From Campylobacteraceae bacterium (GTDB lineage: Bacteria; Campylobacterota; Campylobacteria; Campylobacterales; Sulfurovaceae): a DNA stretch of 14,862 nt. The stretch lies in the NCBI GenBank assembly GCA_027023145.1, contig JALVWV010000081.1, positions 1 to 14,862 of the forward strand, given 5' to 3'. The notes under the pieces were generated by a model. The model did not search any database and had not been told where the DNA came from. It was given only the letters and a program-made list of their open reading frames with translations. Positions 11,924 through 14,862 of this stretch are shown here, one piece after another (within the stretch, counting starts at the first letter, position 1; each line of letters begins with the position of its first letter). Made by a program: the position numbers and the translations under genes.

Positions 11924-13762
11924 ATGGCCAAAAAATACATCGATGTGATGGACACGAGTTTCCGGGACGGTTTCCAGTCGGTCTTCGGCGGTCGGGTACT
12001 GATGGAAGATTTCTATCCAGCGGTCGAAGCAGCCGTTGATGCGGGGCTGTACCACTTCGAGTTTGGGGGTGGGGCACGGTTTCAGGCGCCGCTTTTTTAC
12101 TTGCAAGAGAACCCCTTTGAGATGATGGACGGCTTCCGCGAGATTGTTGGAGACAAAGCCGACCTGCAAGTGCTCGCACGTGGGATCAATACGGTAATGC
12201 TCGACACTGGCAGTCGGGAGATGATCGATCTGTTTGCCAAGCTCTTCGCCAAACACAGCGTCAACACCGTGCGCAACTTCGATGCACTTAACGATGTGCG
12301 TAACCTCGAGTACAGCGGACAGATGATCAAAAAGCACGGCATGAACCACGAGGTGGTTGTGACGATGATGGATCTTCCGCCCGGATGTAAAGGGGCGCAT
12401 GATGTGGCGTTTTACGAAAAAACTCTGCGGGATATTCTCGACAGCGGTTTGCCGTTTGACCGGGTGACGTTCAAAGATGCCAGTGGGACTTCCAGCCCGC
12501 ACAAAGTGTATGAGACGATTCGTATGGCACGCAGGCTGTTGGGCGAAAACATGCGCCTGCGCCTCCACACCCATGAGACAGCCGGGGTGAGCGTCGCGGC
12601 CTATCTCGCTGCCCTTGAGGGTGGGGTGACCGGTATCGACCTCGCGGCGGCTCCGGTGAGCGGTGGGACGAGTCAGCCGGACATATTGACGCTGCTGCAC
12701 GCAACCAAAGGGAGCCAATTTAATCTCAGCGATCTCAAGCTTGACAAAGTGCTCAAGTACGAAGAGCGATTCAAAGAGATTATGAAGGATTACTTCATCC
12801 CACCCGAAGCGACCCAAGTCAACCCACTCATCCCTTTTGCTCCTATGCCCGGTGGAGCGTTGACGGCCAACACTCAGATGATGCGGGATGAGGGGAACCT
12901 CGAGAAGTTTGATCAAGTGATCCATGCGATGACCGAAGTGGTCGAGAGGGGTGGCTACGGCACCTCGGTGACGCCGGTGAGTCAGTTTTATTGGCAGCAG
13001 GCGTATGCCAATGTGATGTTTGGCCCATGGAAGCAGATCGCTCCGGGGTATGGCAAGATGGTGCTGGGGTACTTTGGTCGCACGCCGGTTGCCCCCGATG
13101 CTGAGATCGTCGAGCTGGCTGCCGAGAAGCTCAAGCTCGATCCCACGACCGAAAACCCACTCGACATTGCCGATAATGATTACAAAAAATCGATCGCTTA
13201 CTGGAAAGCCCGCCTCGAAGAAGAGGGGCTGGAGACCACCGAAGAGAATATCTTCATCGCGTGTGCCGGAGACAAAAAAGGGATTGCCTTCCTCAAAGGG
13301 GAGTCCCCGCTCATGGTACGGAAAAACGAGGAAACACATTCAACACAATCGAACCAAACATCAGGAGAGAAAGCTATGGCAGGGAACTACAATGTCGTCG
13401 TGGATGGCAAAACCTACAGTGTACAAGTGAGTGAAGGAGAGGGTGAGATTCAGGTCACACCCCGAGCAGAAGCATCGACTGCTTCTCCATCACCGGTCGC
13501 ACCTTCGGCCGCCCCATCTTCGGCAGCTCCAGCGTCTGGCGAGAAAGGAAGCTTCGAAATCCTCTCCCAAACCCCGGGCAATGTCTGGAAAGTCCTCAAG
13601 TCTCCCGGCGATGCCGTCGCAGAGGGGGAGACGATCCTGATCCTCGAGGCGATGAAGATGGAGATCGAGATCGCTTCTCCTCAGGCCGGGACGATTGCCA
13701 CCGTGGATGTCACTGTCAATGATAGCGTCCAGGATGGTCAGCTCCTTGCGACCCTTGCCTGA
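11924..13762 (+). CDS. oadA: Biotin-dependent carboxyltransferase, oxaloacetate decarboxylase alpha / PycB type
   Basis: The protein of 612 residues has an N-terminal TIM-barrel carboxyltransferase and a C-terminal biotin domain. The barrel opens DTSFRDGFQS (10-19; usually TLRDGHQS). Lys184 in TFKDASGTSSP is at the position of the carboxylated, metal-binding lysine, and His215/His217 lie in LHTHETAG. A helical middle domain reaches about 465. A Ser/Thr-rich linker, then an Ala/Pro/Ser-rich one (510-540), lead to the biotinyl domain with EAMKMEIE; Lys578 is the biotin site, 34 residues from the end. With oadG and oadB adjacent it should move CO2 from oxaloacetate to biotin in a Na+-pumping decarboxylase. 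The same enzyme can serve as the PycB half of a two-subunit pyruvate carboxylase, so direction in vivo is open. It overlaps nothing but is tightly coupled to oadG. Confidence 0.92.
   Translation: MAKKYIDVMDTSFRDGFQSVFGGRVLMEDFYPAVEAAVDAGLYHFEFGGGARFQAPLFYLQENPFEMMDGFREIVGDKADLQVLARGINTVMLDTGSREMIDLFAKLFAKHSVNTVRNFDALNDVRNLEYSGQMIKKHGMNHEVVVTMMDLPPGCKGAHDVAFYEKTLRDILDSGLPFDRVTFKDASGTSSPHKVYETIRMARRLLGENMRLRLHTHETAGVSVAAYLAALEGGVTGIDLAAAPVSGGTSQPDILTLLHATKGSQFNLSDLKLDKVLKYEERFKEIMKDYFIPPEATQVNPLIPFAPMPGGALTANTQMMRDEGNLEKFDQVIHAMTEVVERGGYGTSVTPVSQFYWQQAYANVMFGPWKQIAPGYGKMVLGYFGRTPVAPDAEIVELAAEKLKLDPTTENPLDIADNDYKKSIAYWKARLEEEGLETTEENIFIACAGDKKGIAFLKGESPLMVRKNEETHSTQSNQTSGEKAMAGNYNVVVDGKTYSVQVSEGEGEIQVTPRAEASTASPSPVAPSAAPSSAAPASGEKGSFEILSQTPGNVWKVLKSPGDAVAEGETILILEAMKMEIEIASPQAGTIATVDVTVNDSVQDGQLLATLA
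13364..13378 (+). promoter_or_regulatory. Internal ribosome binding site and ATG before the biotin domain
   Basis: GGAGAG (13364-13369) lies six bases before an in-frame ATG (13376, Met485 of OadA). The codons just upstream encode a Ser/Thr/Asn-rich linker. Starting here would yield a free biotin carrier protein of 128 residues, MAGNYNVVVDGKTYSVQV... with Lys578. It may be the relic of a fusion of two genes. Confidence 0.4.
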
Positions 13763-13770
13763 GTACCATC

Positions 13771-14862
13771 ATGAAACGCATACTGTTTGCCCTCGTGGCA
13801 TCTTGGATCGCGCTGAGCGTCATGGTGTCGGCACAGGAGACAGCTCATGAAGCTGTCCCCTCGGCTCAAACGGCTTTGGCAGACAAAGCTTTCGAATCCA
13901 AAAGCATCCCGCAGCTGATCGGAAGCTTCTTTGAGACGACGGGACTGAATGCTATCATCAACCCCAAGCATGAGATGCATACTATTGGTGGCAAACAAGT
14001 GGACATCGCTTGGTACGAGAGTTGGGGGAGGGTGATCATGTTTGTGATTGTCTTCCTCCTCTTTTATCTTGCGATTGCCAAAGGGTTTGAGCCGTTGCTG
14101 CTGCTGCCGATCGCTTTCGGCGGTCTGCTCGCCAACATCCCCATTGCCAACATGACCGGGGAACATGGGATGCTCGGGATCATTTACAATATGGGGATCG
14201 CCAATGAGTTTTTCCCGCTGTTGATCTTCATGGGAGTGGGAGCCATGACCGATTTCGGCCCGTTGCTCTCGCATCCCAAGACGGCATTGCTCGGCGCGGC
14301 AGCTCAGTTTGGAATTTTCGGATCACTGGTCGGAGCCGCTGCCCTCTCACAGTACACCGATATGTTCAGCTACACGATGAAGCAGTGCGCCTCGATCAGC
14401 ATCATCGGTGGGGCGGATGGTCCGACGTCGATTTTCATCGCTTCGGCTCTTTCGCCGGAGTTGCTCGGAGCCATCGCCGTGGCAGCATACTCCTACATGG
14501 CGCTTGTCCCGGTGATACAGCCTCCAATCATGCGGGCACTCACCACCAAAGAGGAGCGTCAGATCGTCATGACCACTACCCGAAAAGTGCACCATCTTGA
14601 GAAACTGATCTTCCCACTGGTGGTCGTGATGATGATCGCGTTGATCCTTCCCGATGCTGCACCGCTTATGGGGGCGTTTGCCTTCGGGAACTTCGCCAAA
14701 GAATCGGGCGTCGTCGATCGTCTCAGCGGTGAGATGCAGAATTCCCTCATCAACATTGTCACCATCTTCTTGGGGTTGGGCGTCGGCTCCAAACTTCAGG
14801 CAGATAAATTTCTTGTTCCCGAGACCTTGGGGATCATGGTCATCGGCTTGGTGGCCTTCGGG
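13771..14862 (+). CDS. oadB: Na+-translocating decarboxylase beta subunit (OadB), 3' end outside window
   Basis: An open frame of 364 codons from the ATG at 13771 runs off the window. It starts eight bases after the oadA stop with only a weak ribosome site, so translation is probably coupled. Residues 1-21 (MKRILFALVASWIALSVMVSA) look like a cleavable signal peptide; the next ~65 residues precede the first conserved helix. The family signatures are present: MGVGAMTDFGPLL near 153-165 and GGADGPTSIF (214-223) with Asp216 in the place of the Na+-binding aspartate, then YMALVPVIQPPIM. The protein would decarboxylate carboxybiotin and pump Na+ out across the inner membrane. Roughly the last 70-80 residues are missing from view. 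Confidence 0.92.
   Translation, partial: MKRILFALVASWIALSVMVSAQETAHEAVPSAQTALADKAFESKSIPQLIGSFFETTGLNAIINPKHEMHTIGGKQVDIAWYESWGRVIMFVIVFLLFYLAIAKGFEPLLLLPIAFGGLLANIPIANMTGEHGMLGIIYNMGIANEFFPLLIFMGVGAMTDFGPLLSHPKTALLGAAAQFGIFGSLVGAAALSQYTDMFSYTMKQCASISIIGGADGPTSIFIASALSPELLGAIAVAAYSYMALVPVIQPPIMRALTTKEERQIVMTTTRKVHHLEKLIFPLVVVMMIALILPDAAPLMGAFAFGNFAKESGVVDRLSGEMQNSLINIVTIFLGLGVGSKLQADKFLVPETLGIMVIGLVAFG

Noticed and set aside
11666..13339. Open frame of 557 codons antisense to oadG/oadA
   Set aside because: Same reason: it lies opposite strongly conserved coding sequence and its product is low-complexity His/Arg/Phe-rich.

Overview
The window looks like a chromosomal segment of a member of the Campylobacterota (a Sulfurimonas/Sulfuricurvum-type sulfur or hydrogen oxidiser is the most likely kind). 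This is inferred from recognition of the proteins, not from a search: the divergent biotin-dependent carboxyltransferase with DTSFRDGFQS and HFEFGGGARF, linked as gamma-alpha-beta (oadGAB), is characteristic of that group, and the promoters have clear -10 boxes but weak -35 boxes. Most genes are housekeeping, GC-balanced and tightly spaced. One A+T-richer accessory block lies at about 7.68-11.52 kb.

Layout. 1-210: decayed 3' end of an OmpR-type response regulator, heptamer repeats and a REP-like hairpin pair. 279-1294 (minus): a two-gene unit encoding a 49-residue lipoprotein and a secreted protein with N-rich coiled-coil repeats. 1515-2432 (minus): a MetF-family methylenetetrahydrofolate reductase. 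2649-6078 (plus): serB, an MsbA-like ABC exporter and uppP (undecaprenyl-diphosphatase), separated by repeat-loaded spacers. 6290-7672 (plus): a DEAD-box RNA helicase. 7679-11518: the accessory block, with two ATPases of the AAA_14/DUF4143 type facing outward from an IS200-like Y1 transposase of the RAYT type that carries 27-bp inverted ends. 11681 to the window end (plus): oadG, oadA with its own biotin domain, and oadB (3' end outside the window). Together these three would form a Na+-coupled oxaloacetate decarboxylase or a related carboxyltransferase.

The main non-genic story is a repeat system. At least five spacers hold hairpins preceded by GTAG or GGAG, the hallmark of REP elements. One forms an inverted pair (REPIN-like, 5138-5236). 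Several form a composite of hairpin A, spacer, hairpin B and AGCCCC plus T-run, and at 164-207 and 6154-6202 the second hairpin can refold as an intrinsic terminator. Heptamer tandem repeats lie just upstream of several of these in the direction of reading. A RAYT transposase, the enzyme class known to spread REPs, sits in the same window.

The second story is the accessory block. A diverged, frameshifted copy of the last ~70 bp of the helicase gene lies on its far side (11540-11609). This looks like the scar of an integration or recombination event at the helicase 3' end, with the differences mostly synonymous.
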